This document shows, one piece after another, positions 35,702 through 46,855 of a stretch of 64,000 nt of DNA. Source of the DNA: Paenibacillus sp. BIC5C1 (GTDB lineage Bacteria > Bacillota > Bacilli > Paenibacillales > Paenibacillaceae); contig NZ_CP135922.1 of NCBI RefSeq assembly GCF_032399705.1, positions 4,712,001-4,776,000 on the forward strand, given 5' to 3'. The position numbers were made by a program, and so were the translations under genes. The notes beneath the pieces are model-generated. The model worked only from the letters and a program-made list of their open reading frames with translations. It searched no databases and was not told the origin of the DNA. Every line of letters starts with the position of its first letter. Position 1 is the stretch's first letter.

Positions 35702-37300
35702 TTACAGTCCATAATAGGCTTTTAATTTGGTAATCAGTCCAAGCGGATTTTTCGTCAGGTATTGTGAACTGAAGAAAATATCCCCTTTCACCGTATCATA
35801 TTTCTCATTATATATAAGCTGATCAATGATCTCCTGGGATGTCTGCCACCCGATTTCCGGTGTGCCCAGCTTATAAGGAGAGTGACCAATATACAATTTC
35901 ACATCGGTATTTGCCACTTCATTGGCCCACCAGTCAACCACCTTGTCATATCGTGCTGCACTTAGTGTCATGCTCCAGTACACTTGGGGTGCAACATAGT
36001 CAATCCACTCCTGCTTGATCCATGTCCGTACATCTGCATTCATGCTGTCATAAGCAGTTACTCCGGCCTTTGTATCAGAACCTGTCATATCAACCGATTT
36101 GTTACGCCATACACCAAATGGGCTAATGCCATATTCTACGCCAGCTTTCACCTTGTGGATGCTCTCTCCAAGCTGCTTGACGAATTGATTGATATTGTCC
36201 CGGCGCCATTCGGCACGGTCACTCGTATTCAATGTGTTGTATGCTTTGAAAGCCGCATCATCATTAAACGTTACATTGGAAGGATAGAAGTAGTCATCCA
36301 AATGTACGCCATCAACATCATACTGATTAACCACTTCCATGATGGAATCAATAATATGCTGTCTTGCTTCCGGAATGCCTGGATTAATATACAGTTTGCC
36401 TGATGCGTTAACAATCCAGTCCGGATGAAGCTTGGATACATGATTGGCTGCAAGCCCGGTTGTCGTTGCCGAATTAGTAGCCCGGAACGGGTTGAACCAG
36501 GCATGGAACTCAAGGCCACGTTTGTGTGCTTCTTCGATCATAAATGCAAGTGGATCATACCCAGGATCTTTCCCCTGTGTACCTGTTAGCACACTATTCC
36601 ACGGTACAAGACCTGATGGATAGATCGCATCCCCATTGGCTCGCACTTGAACAAATACGGCATTGATCCCCATATCCTTCAACGTATCAAGCTGCTGAAT
36701 GAACTCCAACTTTTGTTTTTCTACATTTCCTTTGGCACTAGAAGAAGGCCAGTCTCCATTTACAGTCGAAATCCAGGCTCCTCGCATCTCATCTGTATTT
36801 GGCGTAGTTCCCGTCCCTCCAGGCTCTGCTGGTGTCACTGGTGTAGGATTGGGAGCATTGCCTGTGTCCAGATTAATCGTCTGCTCAGACTGGTTCCAGG
36901 TGACCTGAATTCCCAAGTTCTCACTGACAAATCGAATCGGTACCATGACACGACCTTGCTTCAGTTCTACCGACGCATCAAGATCAACCACGCTACTGTC
37001 CACCGTTGCCTGCTGGCGTCCACTCGTCATCGTAATGACTGAATCGGATTTCTTGATCGTAACCGTGCGGGTAGCCTGTGACCAGAGCACAGATGCACCC
37101 AGCCCTTCGCTAATGACGCGCAGTGGAACCATCGTTACATTTACTTTGGGCAAAATGTAAGGTGACACATCCGACTCCAAACGCTGACCATCCAAATAAA
37201 TCACAATTTCCTTTTGACTAGCTGCCTGCGCCGTCAGTCCTGAGGTTTGTAAACCCAGAACAAAAATGAGCAGCAGGATTAATCCGTTACGAAGCTTCAT
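35702..37300 (-). CDS. Secreted family-10-like glycosidase (GHL10/DUF187) with copper-amine-oxidase-N domain
   Basis: Exported protein of 532 aa with a signal peptide (about 1-27, cleavage near AQAAS). Residues about 30-145 carry two copper amine oxidase N-terminal-like repeats (VTMVPLRVISEGLGASVLWSQATRTVTI and RVMVPIRFVSENLGIQVTWNQSEQTINL). A Pro/Thr/Gly linker follows. The GHL10 TIM barrel spans about 170-520, with EMRGAWISTVNGDWPS, VFVQVRANGDAIYPS, EFHAWFNPFR, VDGVHLDDYFYP and YGISPFGVWRNK. Related to YngK. The likely role is cell-wall or polysaccharide hydrolysis; the substrate is unknown. Confidence 0.9.
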   Translation of the reverse strand: MKLRNGLILLLIFVLGLQTSGLTAQAASQKEIVIYLDGQRLESDVSPYILPKVNVTMVPLRVISEGLGASVLWSQATRTVTIKKSDSVITMTSGRQQATVDSSVVDLDASVELKQGRVMVPIRFVSENLGIQVTWNQSEQTINLDTGNAPNPTPVTPAEPGGTGTTPNTDEMRGAWISTVNGDWPSSSAKGNVEKQKLEFIQQLDTLKDMGINAVFVQVRANGDAIYPSGLVPWNSVLTGTQGKDPGYDPLAFMIEEAHKRGLEFHAWFNPFRATNSATTTGLAANHVSKLHPDWIVNASGKLYINPGIPEARQHIIDSIMEVVNQYDVDGVHLDDYFYPSNVTFNDDAAFKAYNTLNTSDRAEWRRDNINQFVKQLGESIHKVKAGVEYGISPFGVWRNKSVDMTGSDTKAGVTAYDSMNADVRTWIKQEWIDYVAPQVYWSMTLSAARYDKVVDWWANEVANTDVKLYIGHSPYKLGTPEIGWQTSQEIIDQLIYNEKYDTVKGDIFFSSQYLTKNPLGLITKLKAYYGL

Positions 37301-37413
37301 CAGTGCAATCCTCCAAAATAATTATAAATTCGCGGCAAATTCTGCTAGTTTAATAGACGCTCCTAATGATTGTTAAGTTGCGAATTATCGCCAAATTTTG
37401 GTCAGAAAAATGC

Positions 37414-37457
37414 AAAAGGATGCTGCCTACCGTTTTAGCGGCAGGTGCATCCTCTGA
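37414..37457 (-). terminator. Terminator of mntR
   Basis: AGGATGCTGCCTACCG (37418-37433) pairs with CGGCAGGTGCATCCT (37439-37453) with small bulges; T-rich sequence follows on the minus strand. Confidence 0.7.
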
Positions 37458-37509
37458 TTTTGAATGGGTATTCATTGTAATTTTTTCAGTTAAGTCTGGC
37501 TTTAAAAAA

Positions 37510-37938
37510 TTAAGATTCTGTATTGCTCATGACATCCTGAATACTTTTAAGATCACGCAGTCGAGTCTCATCCTGGCGGAAATATTCAACCAAAGATTCA
37601 ATGCAGGTAATGGAATCCCAGCTCAAATGGTGTTCAATCCCTTCAACATCCTGGTAAATGTTTTCTTCCTGAACACCAATCGTCGTCAAAAATTGTTCAA
37701 GCAGATGATGGCGCTCCATCAACCGTTTGCCCATCTTTTTGCCTTTTGGCGTAAGCACCAGCCCGCGGTACTTCTCATAGATCAGGTACTCGTCTTTGTC
37801 CAGCTTTTGGATCATCTTCGTCACCGATGAAGGATGTACTTCCAAACCTTCAGCTATATCAGACACACGAGCATAGCCCTTTTCATCAATTAATTTGTAT
37901 ATACGCTCCAAATAATCTTCCATACTGGGCGTTGGCAT
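37510..37938 (-). CDS. mntR: Manganese-responsive regulator MntR
   Basis: DtxR-family repressor of manganese uptake. The sequence aligns closely with B. subtilis Mnt[13 protein letters not shown] with metal ligands Asp8 and Glu11, the [44 protein letters not shown], His in [10 protein letters not shown], and [11 protein letters not shown] with the remaining Glu and His ligands. The ATG at 37938 gives 142 aa, matching the family, with GAGGGAA upstream. A Fur-like dyad lies about 60 bp upstream. Confidence 0.96.
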   Translation of the reverse strand: MPTPSMEDYLERIYKLIDEKGYARVSDIAEGLEVHPSSVTKMIQKLDKDEYLIYEKYRGLVLTPKGKKMGKRLMERHHLLEQFLTTIGVQEENIYQDVEGIEHHLSWDSITCIESLVEYFRQDETRLRDLKSIQDVMSNTES

Positions 37939-37995
37939 CTGCTTCCCTCTCTTCTCTCTGACCGACAATATTCTTGCCTGATCACTATCTTATAA

Positions 37996-38010
37996 TGATA
38001 CATGTTATCA
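37996..38010. promoter_or_regulatory. Fur-like dyad upstream of mntR
   Basis: TGATACATGTTATCA agrees with the Fur-type 7-1-7 pattern at 11 of 14 defined positions and is a near-perfect inverted repeat. It lies between mntR and splB. Which metal regulator would bind is unclear. Confidence 0.35.
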
Positions 38011-38169
38011 ATACGCATTGGCAAGTCCTGCACAATTCATTCACTATTTACAGTCCATATAACACTCCTCGTCGCTTAAATTCCTCACCTTTACGCAAGT
38101 ATTGGCAAGGGTGACTTATCTCTAAACGAGGCAAACTAAGCAAGGTTCCGTATTGAAAGGAGTGATTTC

Positions 38170-39240
38170 GTGAGTACAAGTGTAGCGCAACCACCCGTTC
38201 GCAAAGCAAAAGGCACTAAACCCTTTATTCCCGATTTGGTGTATTTTGAACCCGGCGCGCTGGAATATGAGAAAGGTAAACGGATTATGGAATGGGTTAC
38301 CTCTAGGGATATCCCATATCAGATGACGACATCCCATAATCGAATTACCAATCTCCCTGGTGAAACGGAACAGGAAAAGTACCGAATGGCGAAGCGTACT
38401 CTTGTCGTCGGCGTGCGTAAAACACTCAAGTTTGACCAATCGAAGCCCTCAGCCGAATATGCCATTCCCATCTCCACAGGCTGTATGGGCCACTGTCATT
38501 ATTGTTATCTTCAGACAACACTTGGGGCCAAGCCCTATGTCCGTGTCTATGTAAACACCGAAGAGATCATCGAGGCTGCTAAGGGATACATTGAGGAACG
38601 TGCACCTGAACTTACCCGTTTTGAAGCAGCATGTACATCAGATCCTGTAGGTCTGGAGCATATTACAGGAAATCTCGGTGACCTAATTCGTTTTATGGCG
38701 GAAGAGGAGCACGGACGACTTCGCTTTGTTACCAAATATCATCATGTAGATCCTTTATTAAACATCAAACATAACGGACACACTCGTATCCGATTTAGTG
38801 TGAATTCCGATTATGTGATCAAAAATTTTGAGCCAGCCACCTCAAGGTTTAATGAGCGTATTGAAGCCGCAGGCAAAATAGCTCATGCCGGATATCCGCT
38901 CGGATTCATTATTGCCCCAATTATGTGGTACGACGGATGGGAAGAAGGATATAGTGAGCTTTTACAAAAGCTTGCCGATACACTTCCCGAAGAAGCAACC
39001 AAGGATCTAACCTTTGAGATGATCCAGCACCGTTTTACCAAAACGGCAAAAGCCACCATTGAGAAGCGATACCCCAAAACCAAGCTGGAGATGGATATCG
39101 AAAAGCGGAAAATGAAATGGGGCCGCTGGGGCCAGTACAAATATGTGTATAAAGATGATCAGCAGGATGCCCTGCGGGAATTTATTACCGAGCGCATTTT
39201 TGAGCATTTCCCACTGGCCAACATTGATTACTTCACCTAA
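38170..39240 (+). CDS. splB: Spore photoproduct lyase
   Basis: Radical SAM enzyme that reverses the spore photoproduct thymine dimer during germination. The iron-sulfur motif CMGHCHYC is near residue 98, within AIPISTGCMGHCHYCYLQTTLG. Downstream segments EAACTSDPVGLEHITGNLGDLI and HNGHTRIRFSVNSDYVI are family-typical. The start is GTG at 38170 with AAGGAGTG upstream. Length 356 aa is normal. It is a single plus-strand gene ending at its own terminator. A SigG promoter is expected but could not be assigned with confidence. Confidence 0.96.
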   Translation: MSTSVAQPPVRKAKGTKPFIPDLVYFEPGALEYEKGKRIMEWVTSRDIPYQMTTSHNRITNLPGETEQEKYRMAKRTLVVGVRKTLKFDQSKPSAEYAIPISTGCMGHCHYCYLQTTLGAKPYVRVYVNTEEIIEAAKGYIEERAPELTRFEAACTSDPVGLEHITGNLGDLIRFMAEEEHGRLRFVTKYHHVDPLLNIKHNGHTRIRFSVNSDYVIKNFEPATSRFNERIEAAGKIAHAGYPLGFIIAPIMWYDGWEEGYSELLQKLADTLPEEATKDLTFEMIQHRFTKTAKATIEKRYPKTKLEMDIEKRKMKWGRWGQYKYVYKDDQQDALREFITERIFEHFPLANIDYFT

Positions 39241-39285
39241 GCGTAGATCCAGCACTGGCAGCTTTAACAACAGCCATTGATTAAA

Positions 39286-39337
39286 AAAGCAGGTTACATG
39301 AGCCCAGAATTATTCTGGTTTTCATGTAGCCTGCTTT
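39286..39337. terminator. Terminator after splB
   Basis: AAAGCAGGTTACATGA (39286-39301) pairs with TCATGTAGCCTGCTTT (39322-39337) with one wobble, plus an inner CCAGAAT/ATTCTGG stem. It can serve both convergent genes. Confidence 0.8.
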
Positions 39338-39387
39338 GTTCTTATTTAGAATAACCGTGGAGTAAAGCAAAAAACCTTGTTGATGCG

Positions 39388-40101
39388 CTAGATAATCATC
39401 CAGTCTGGTGTAATTTGCTGTAGCCAGATCGTAATTTTCGTCATCTGATCTGTGAATAACAGCACACCGAGGAACAACATTAATGCGCCTCCGGCTTTCA
39501 TCATGATATTGGAATAACGCAAGATCCAGCGTGTAGAACCGATGAAAAAGGCCAGAATGAAGAACGGTAACGCAAATCCGGCCGTATAACCCGTAATTAA
39601 AGCCAACCAGGTTGTCGGTTCGCTCGCAGCCATCGCGATGATTGCAGTCAAAATCGGTCCAATACAAGGCGACCAGCCTGCCGAGAAACCAATGCCAAAA
39701 ATAAATGAGCCTAAGTACCCCGCTGGTTTCCATTTCATATCTATCTTGCGCTCTTTCATCAGAAACTGAGGTTTGAACAAACCAAGCAGGAATAAACCCA
39801 TTAACATAATCAAGATCGCAGATAATTGACGAATGAGATCACGGTTATCATTGAAAAATTGGCCAAACAATCCAGCTCCCAGTCCGAGCGAATAAAACAC
39901 AGCCGAGAAGCCCAAAATAAACGCCAGCGTATGAGTCAATGTCTTGAAGCGAACTTCACGCTGATTACGCTCATCCTTCAACCGTTGTACCGTCATCCCC
40001 GTAATGTATGAAAGATACGATGGATACAGCGGAAGACAGCATGGCGATATAAACGAAGCTAATCCTGCTACAAAAGCCAGCCACACATTAACATCAGGCA
40101 T
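39388..40101 (-). CDS. ccdA: Cytochrome c biogenesis protein CcdA
   Basis: Membrane thiol-disulfide transporter that passes electrons outward, used in cytochrome c maturation and spore formation. It has six membrane segments. The conserved cysteines are in FISPCCLPLYPSYLSYITGM near residue 20 and AGWSPCIGPILTAI near 145. Length 237 aa is typical. It lies between splB and the zinc ABC transporter genes; the partner thioredoxin-like proteins are not nearby. Confidence 0.95.
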   Translation of the reverse strand: MPDVNVWLAFVAGLASFISPCCLPLYPSYLSYITGMTVQRLKDERNQREVRFKTLTHTLAFILGFSAVFYSLGLGAGLFGQFFNDNRDLIRQLSAILIMLMGLFLLGLFKPQFLMKERKIDMKWKPAGYLGSFIFGIGFSAGWSPCIGPILTAIIAMAASEPTTWLALITGYTAGFALPFFILAFFIGSTRWILRYSNIMMKAGGALMLFLGVLLFTDQMTKITIWLQQITPDWMII

Positions 40102-40149
40102 GAAGCGGATGTCTCCCTTCCCTGGGGGCTCACTTGCTCACGTTCAAAC

Positions 40150-40962
40150 TCAGGCTCGGAACCCTTTTTTTCCAATCATCGTAAGAATCAGCATCATAAT
40201 AAGCAAAAGTACAATTGTTGCTCCTGGTGCAAGGTTCCAGATCCCGGCCACAACCAGTCCGATGACCACAGCAATTTCGCCAATGACCACGGACAATATA
40301 ATCGCCGATTTGAAACTTCGTGCCATCAGCAGGCTTACAGCTACCGGAATGGTCAGCAGTGCAGATACCAGCAATGCACCCACGATTTTGATCGCCGTAC
40401 TAATGACAAGGGCTGTCATCACGGTAATCAACATGTTAAGCAGTTTCACGGGCAATCCGGTAACCGCCGCGGCATCCTCTTCAAAGCTGAGCAGGAAAAA
40501 CTCCTTATGTAACAGTGCTACAACGATGACCACGATTAGCGTGACCACACCGACCAGCTTCAAATCCGTGGAGTCTAGTGTATAAATACTGCCGAACAGG
40601 TAACTCATAACATCTGTATTATAACCTTTGCCCAGCGTGAAGAACAATGAAGCCAGCGCCACCCCACCGGACATGATTATCGCGATCGATAACTCGGCAT
40701 AACTTTTGTACGCCTTGCGCAGTTTCTCTATTGCAAATGACGCAAGCACGGCAAAAATAAGCCCCACCGCAATCGGATACACTTCAATCAGGAATCCAAG
40801 TGCAACCCCGGCGATAGTTACATGAGACAAAGTATCCCCAATCATGGATAACCGGCGCAGCACCAGGAACAATCCGATTAATGGTGCGGTGATGCCGATT
40901 AGCAGTCCCCCCGCCAACGCCCGCTGAAAAAAATCACTCATTAAAATTTCCAAAACACACAC
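40150..40962 (-). CDS. znuB: Zinc ABC transporter permease
   Basis: ABC-3 family membrane subunit for zinc import. About eight hydrophobic segments. Family regions are LIGITAPLIGLFLVLRRLSMIGDTLSHVTIAGVALG, LSIAIIMSGGVALASLFFTLGKGY and SALLTIPVAVSLLMA. The long frame starts at GTG 40962; TTG 40953 or ATG 40941 would fit the ribosome site GAAGGAG about equally well or better. It is the last gene of a binding protein-ATPase-permease operon. Confidence 0.92.
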   Translation of the reverse strand: MCVLEILMSDFFQRALAGGLLIGITAPLIGLFLVLRRLSMIGDTLSHVTIAGVALGFLIEVYPIAVGLIFAVLASFAIEKLRKAYKSYAELSIAIIMSGGVALASLFFTLGKGYNTDVMSYLFGSIYTLDSTDLKLVGVVTLIVVIVVALLHKEFFLLSFEEDAAAVTGLPVKLLNMLITVMTALVISTAIKIVGALLVSALLTIPVAVSLLMARSFKSAIILSVVIGEIAVVIGLVVAGIWNLAPGATIVLLLIMMLILTMIGKKGFRA

Positions 40963-41003
40963 GACTCCTTCGGCCTTGCTCTAATCTGGTTGCGCACTCG
41001 CGT

Positions 41004-41762
41004 CTAACGTACCTGGGTGGTGGTATGCTGCAAATTAGTCTCGGCGCAGTCTTCCACCTCATGGGAATGACGGACATGGAAATGTATTTTTCCGTTTGTC
41101 ACTGCTGCTTTGGAACCGAGATAACTCTCCATCCGGTCCATATCATGTGATACCATCAAGAATGTCATCCGGTGGTGTTCATGCATATGGGTAATCAATT
41201 CGAAAAAGCTGGCCTGGGATTCGGCGTCGATACCCACCGTCGGTTCATCCAGAATTAGCAGGTCAGGATGATTAATAAGCGCCCGTGCCAAAAACACACG
41301 CTGTTGCTGTCCGCCGGACAGTTGTCCGATCCGTTTGTTCGCCAAATCCTCAATCCGCATCACCTGCATAGCATCTGTGCACTGCTGCTGACATTTACGA
41401 GACATTCGGCGAAACATATTCTTGTTATTATACAAGCCAGACATCACAACTTCCCGTACCGTCGCAGGAAACAATGGGTTAAACGCATTTTTTTGCGGAA
41501 CATAACCAATCCGTTCCCAATCCTTGAATCGGCGGATCGACTGTCCGAATAGCTTGATATCTCCCTCAGCTGGAGGCAAAAGTCCAACCAACATCCGCAG
41601 CAATGTCGTTTTGCCCGCCCCGTTTGAACCGATAATTCCGACAAAATCCCTTTCCTGGACCATAAAATCAAGATTTTCAATTACTCGCTGGTCACCGTAG
41701 GAAAATGATAGTTTCTCGATCTCTATGATTGGATCATGACACAATGGCATGATTTGCTGCAT
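41004..41762 (-). CDS. znuC: Zinc ABC transporter ATP-binding protein
   Basis: ATPase of the zinc importer. Walker A GSNGAGKTTLLRML is near residue 48; then the Q loop YVPQKNAF, the signature LSGGQQQRVFLARAL, Walker B LLILDEPTVGID and the switch His in MVSHDMD. The C-terminus has several His residues (KIHFHVRHSHEVEDC). The ATG at 41762 follows GAAGGGCGG; an ATG 18 bases upstream lies in that site. Length 252 aa. Confidence 0.94.
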   Translation of the reverse strand: MQQIMPLCHDPIIEIEKLSFSYGDQRVIENLDFMVQERDFVGIIGSNGAGKTTLLRMLVGLLPPAEGDIKLFGQSIRRFKDWERIGYVPQKNAFNPLFPATVREVVMSGLYNNKNMFRRMSRKCQQQCTDAMQVMRIEDLANKRIGQLSGGQQQRVFLARALINHPDLLILDEPTVGIDAESQASFFELITHMHEHHRMTFLMVSHDMDRMESYLGSKAAVTNGKIHFHVRHSHEVEDCAETNLQHTTTQVR

Positions 41763-41815
41763 GGCAAAGCCGCCCTTCATTATATATAAGGATCAAACGA
41801 ATCCTTCAGTCTATC

Positions 41816-42874
41816 TTATTTTAATGCGATCAGCAGATTTTGCAAATTTTTCTCCATCAGGGTGAAATAATCATCCCCGTTGGCAGCCTGTTCTTTGGTT
41901 AAACCTTCAACCGGATTCAGGACCATAGTCTCTACACCCGCCTCATTGGCAAGAGTTTTCGCCAGTTTGTCAGATACCAGCTCTTCGAAGAAAATGTATT
42001 TAATCCCTTCATCCTTCACCAACTTGGCCAACTTCACAATATCTTGGCCTGTAGGCTCAGCATCTGGAGAAAGTCCCATAATGGCATGCTGGGTCAACCC
42101 GTAATCACGTGCAAGGTACCCAAAGGCTTGGTGCGATACGACAATTTCCTTGTTGGGTACGTTGGACAATTCATCCGTAAAGTGTTGATCCAGTGTTTCC
42201 AACTTGGTCCGCAACTCTTCATAACGTTGTTCATATCCTTCTTTATGTGCAGGGTCTACTTCAACCAAGCTGTTTTTAATATTCTCAGCCATTACCATTG
42301 CCGATTTTGGACTTACCCACGTATGAGGGTCCACATGATGGTCTGCGATGTCCTCTGCATTAGCTTCATCTGCATGTTTGTCGCTATGTTCATCCACCTG
42401 TTCTTCACCATGACCGTGTCCATCATCACCTTCAGCAGTCAATAGAGTAACCCCTTCACTGACTGCAACTGACTTCACCTTGGTATCACTATTCAGTGAC
42501 TTCAGGAAGTTGGGGACCCATCCTTCCAGACCAGCACCATTGTATAGAAACAACTCGGCTTTGGATGTATTCACAATATCTTGGCTCTTCGGCGTCCAGT
42601 CATGTGGTTCAACACCAGTTGGCAGCAAATTAATGACATTTGCATCTTCTCCGCCAATAGTCGAAGTAAACGCATAGACAGGATAGAAACTCGTGATGAC
42701 GTTCACTTTGCCTTCCACCAGCTTGGCACTCTCCGAATTATTCTGACCGCATGCTGACAATATGAGCAAACTAAGAACAAGCAGACCGCTGAGCAACAAT
42801 TTTATATGCCTTCTTCTACCTGACACTAAAGTCCGGTTTACCTGGTCTAGATTTCTTCCATTATAAAGTTTCAC
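41816..42874 (-). CDS. znuA: Zinc-binding lipoprotein of the ABC importer
   Basis: Cluster A-I metal-binding receptor. A signal peptide with a long basic start ends in the lipobox LSAC (Cys near residue 42). VITSFYPVYAFTSTIGG and GVEPHDWTP follow, the latter with a zinc-ligand His. A His/Asp/Glu-rich loop (about 150-185, HGHGEEQVDEHSDKHAD) and HHVDPHTWVSPK and VSHQAFGYLARDYGL supply the other ligands; FFEELVSDKLAKTLA is typical. The GTG at 42874 has GGAG upstream. A strong promoter with a Zur-like operator precedes it. Confidence 0.95.
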   Translation of the reverse strand: MKLYNGRNLDQVNRTLVSGRRRHIKLLLSGLLVLSLLILSACGQNNSESAKLVEGKVNVITSFYPVYAFTSTIGGEDANVINLLPTGVEPHDWTPKSQDIVNTSKAELFLYNGAGLEGWVPNFLKSLNSDTKVKSVAVSEGVTLLTAEGDDGHGHGEEQVDEHSDKHADEANAEDIADHHVDPHTWVSPKSAMVMAENIKNSLVEVDPAHKEGYEQRYEELRTKLETLDQHFTDELSNVPNKEIVVSHQAFGYLARDYGLTQHAIMGLSPDAEPTGQDIVKLAKLVKDEGIKYIFFEELVSDKLAKTLANEAGVETMVLNPVEGLTKEQAANGDDYFTLMEKNLQNLLIALK

Positions 42875-42898
42875 TAGTATTCACTCCGCATCTCTTAA

Positions 42899-42913
42899 TC
42901 GTAAACATTACTG
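42899..42913. promoter_or_regulatory. Zur-like operator at the znuA transcription start
   Basis: TCGTAAACATTACTG agrees with the Bacillus Zur box TCGTAATNATTACGA at 11 of 14 positions. It covers the predicted +1, where a bound repressor would block transcription. The zur gene itself is 3 kb away. Confidence 0.65.
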
Positions 42914-42918
42914 AAAGA

Positions 42919-42947
42919 ATTATAGGTAACCTGCTCGAACTTGTCAA
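42919..42947 (-). promoter_or_regulatory. SigA promoter of the zinc transporter operon
   Basis: TTGACA (42942-42947) and TATAAT (42919-42924) are separated by 17 bp on the minus strand, a full consensus match. Transcription should start near 42912. Confidence 0.9.
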
Positions 42948-43040
42948 GCCGCTCTGTCCTATTCATTCTTTCCTTGAGCACGGAGTTCATAACAGTATAT
43001 GCTTGTTTTCTTCGCATCAGATCCGATTTCATCCCAAAAT

Positions 43041-43075
43041 AAAAAGTGACCCGATTCGCATCGAGCCACCTTCTA
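43041..43075 (-). terminator. Probable terminator of metG
   Basis: GTGACCCGA (43046-43054) pairs imperfectly with TCGAGCCAC (43061-43069), and TTTTTATTTT follows on the minus strand. It lies about 45 bp after metG and ahead of the znuA promoter. Confidence 0.6.
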
Positions 43076-43118
43076 TACAACTATATAAATCAAATCCTTG
43101 GTTGCACGGGTCAAATTC

Positions 43119-45197
<2,079 letters not shown>

Positions 45198-45211
45198 CTA
45201 AAAAAGAACAC

Positions 45212-45490
45212 AAAAAACTCCCGTCCCTATATGGGACGAGAGTTGCTCTCACGTGTTACCACCCAAATTCCCCGTGCTTTTTGCAAACCACAGGCTCTGC
45301 CGGTCCTTCGACCGCCCATTAACGCTGGATCACGCCTCAGCCTTACGACAGCCGTACTAATCAACGTCTGCACGCTCGAAAGAGGTTCCTCCGGGACCAT
45401 TTTCCATCCTCCTCCCAGACCGGTTCTCAGCTCATCCGGCTCTCTGCACTGGGGGTGTGTCTGTACTTATCCCTTCACTGGAAATCATAT
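45212..45490 (-). promoter_or_regulatory. T-box riboswitch of metG
   Basis: The minus strand has the T-box core GGGTGGTAACACG (45252-45264), which pairs with the NCCA end of uncharged tRNA. It is followed by the terminator stem ACTCTCGTCCC/GGGACGGGAGT and a T run (45212-45244). Upstream are several Stem I elements. A Met codon ATG at 45398-45400, in a purine-rich GGAAAATGG context, is the likely specifier. Confidence 0.88.
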
Positions 45491-45496
45491 AGAAGT

Positions 45497-45664
45497 TATT
45501 CAAAAAGTCCAATTTTGATTACGAATGATGCCTAGTGGCATCATCAGCATCGAATATGAAATTCAGCCGAAATGTCCGTTACTCACGTAGTTTCCCTACG
45601 CTCCGCTACTCCATTTCTAGCTTCATCCCCTCTTCTTGGTACTGAAAACCAAACTTTTTGAACA
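45497..45664. repeat. MITE-like interspersed repeat, copy 2
   Basis: A 168-bp relative of the repeat at 17.1 kb. The ends TTCAAAAAG (45499-45507) and CTTTTTGAA (45654-45662) are inverted. A 37-base block (45537-45573) is identical to copy 1, and a second block of about 48 bases is almost identical. It sits between the metG promoter and the T-box, so it is probably transcribed as part of the leader. Confidence 0.85.
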
Positions 45665-45679
45665 GCTGTACATACCAAA

Positions 45680-45709
45680 AATATACTGAAATACTGCCTC
45701 CTTTGTCAA
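45680..45709 (-). promoter_or_regulatory. Promoter of metG, upstream of the repeat
   Basis: TTGACA (45704-45709) and TATATT (45680-45685) are 18 bp apart on the minus strand. Transcription would start near 45673 and cross the repeat before reaching the T-box. Confidence 0.7.
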
Positions 45710-45761
45710 GTGGACAGCAATCTTAAATCAACTCAATCCGGCAAAAATGACCATTGAATTG

Positions 45762-46013
45762 TTAATCCGATACCATCACAGTCTTTTCAGCCTTCGGCGG
45801 CACCAGATCCACTCCACCTGGATGAAACGGATGGCATTTCGCAATACGCTTTGCCGCAAGCAATGATCCTTTGAACGCACCGTGCACCTCAACCGCCTCC
45901 ATCGCGTAAGCCGAGCAAGTGGGATAGAAACGACATGTCGGCGGCTTCAAAGGAGAGATATAGCTGCGATACACCCGAATGGGAGCCTGAACCAGTCTGC
46001 GGGATAACTTCAT
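45762..46013 (-). CDS. yidD: YidD membrane protein insertion efficiency factor
   Basis: Small 83-residue protein that helps YidC/Oxa1-type membrane insertion. Family core: [37 protein letters not shown], with three Cys residues, then GGVDLVPP near the end. It begins two bases after the zur stop codon and is probably coupled to it. Confidence 0.93.
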   Translation of the reverse strand: MKLSRRLVQAPIRVYRSYISPLKPPTCRFYPTCSAYAMEAVEVHGAFKGSLLAAKRIAKCHPFHPGGVDLVPPKAEKTVMVSD

Positions 46014-46015
46014 CG

Positions 46016-46480
46016 TCAGTGCTTCCCGTGAGTGTGCTGATGACCAGATGACACTTTGGCCGGCATATGGTCAGCACAGTCCTTACAGTACCCGAAAACT
46101 TCAAATTTATGATCAACAACCTGAAATTGCTCAGGCGCATCTGCGAGCTGCATTGGGCAAAAAACGATTGGATATGTCTTTTGGCATTTCAGACAGATCA
46201 TATGGTGGTGATGGTGATCCTCGCTGCAATGTGCTCTGAACTTCACCCCATCTTCAAAGATGACCTGCTCCAGCACACCCAATTCTTGCATGACACGCAA
46301 ATTCCGGTACACCGTGTCAAAACTCAGTCCGCTGTAAGTTTTACCCATATATTCATAGACGTCCTTGGGTGTCAAATACCCAGGGGATTCAGCAAATAAC
46401 CGGGCCAGTGTCTTCCGCTGATCCGTAATGCGGAGCCCCTGCGAGGACATGGTAGTAATAATCTGTTCTGTCGACAGCAT
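46016..46480 (-). CDS. zur: Zinc uptake regulator Zur (Fur family)
   Basis: Zinc-sensing repressor. The N-terminal winged helix includes [46 protein letters not shown]. The metal-binding part has [22 protein letters not shown] and [15 protein letters not shown], giving the structural zinc Cys pairs. The layout agrees better with B. subtilis Zur than with Fur or PerR ([19 protein letters not shown]). A short His-rich tail follows (GHQHTHGKH). AGGAGG precedes the ATG. The likely target operon, znuACB, is 3 kb downstream beyond metG. Confidence 0.92.
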   Translation of the reverse strand: MLSTEQIITTMSSQGLRITDQRKTLARLFAESPGYLTPKDVYEYMGKTYSGLSFDTVYRNLRVMQELGVLEQVIFEDGVKFRAHCSEDHHHHHMICLKCQKTYPIVFCPMQLADAPEQFQVVDHKFEVFGYCKDCADHMPAKVSSGHQHTHGKH

Positions 46481-46855
46481 GATCTAAAGCACCTCCTGTC
46501 ATTCGAGCATTATGCATAACTCCCAAAGAGCGAGTTCCATTACAGCGATACTTAGAACGAAATGGTTTTATTCGTCTAGGTAATGTACCCGTTAACCTGT
46601 GGAATCAATTTATGCAAATGCTGATAATTATGCTTGATTTATATACTACTAATAATGCCTTAAATGAAGTTCATAGTCAACGAACGAACCTGGGCCCGTC
46701 GTCGCTTCAGTCACAATTAAAAAGGACCCCATGAACATGGAGTCCTTTCCTGACGGTTCAGATGTTTAATCCTTCGGGCGACTTTTGGGGTGACAGGATA
46801 TATAGCATATAAGCTTTCACTCCAAACCGTCCGTTCCTGGTAAAAGGTGAAACAA
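46481..46855. other. Spacer between zur and the PKD surface-protein gene
   Basis: 375 bp without a supported gene. It holds a terminator at 46721-46748 and, just before zur, an extended -10-like element on the minus strand (TGCATAAT). No Zur box was found here. The rest is A/T-rich and unassigned. Confidence 0.5.
46721..46748 (-). terminator. Terminator of the PKD surface-protein gene
   Basis: AAAGGACCCCAT pairs with ATGGAGTCCTTT with one mismatched pair, and on the minus strand TTTTTAATT follows. It lies about 110 bp after the stop codon. Confidence 0.75.
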
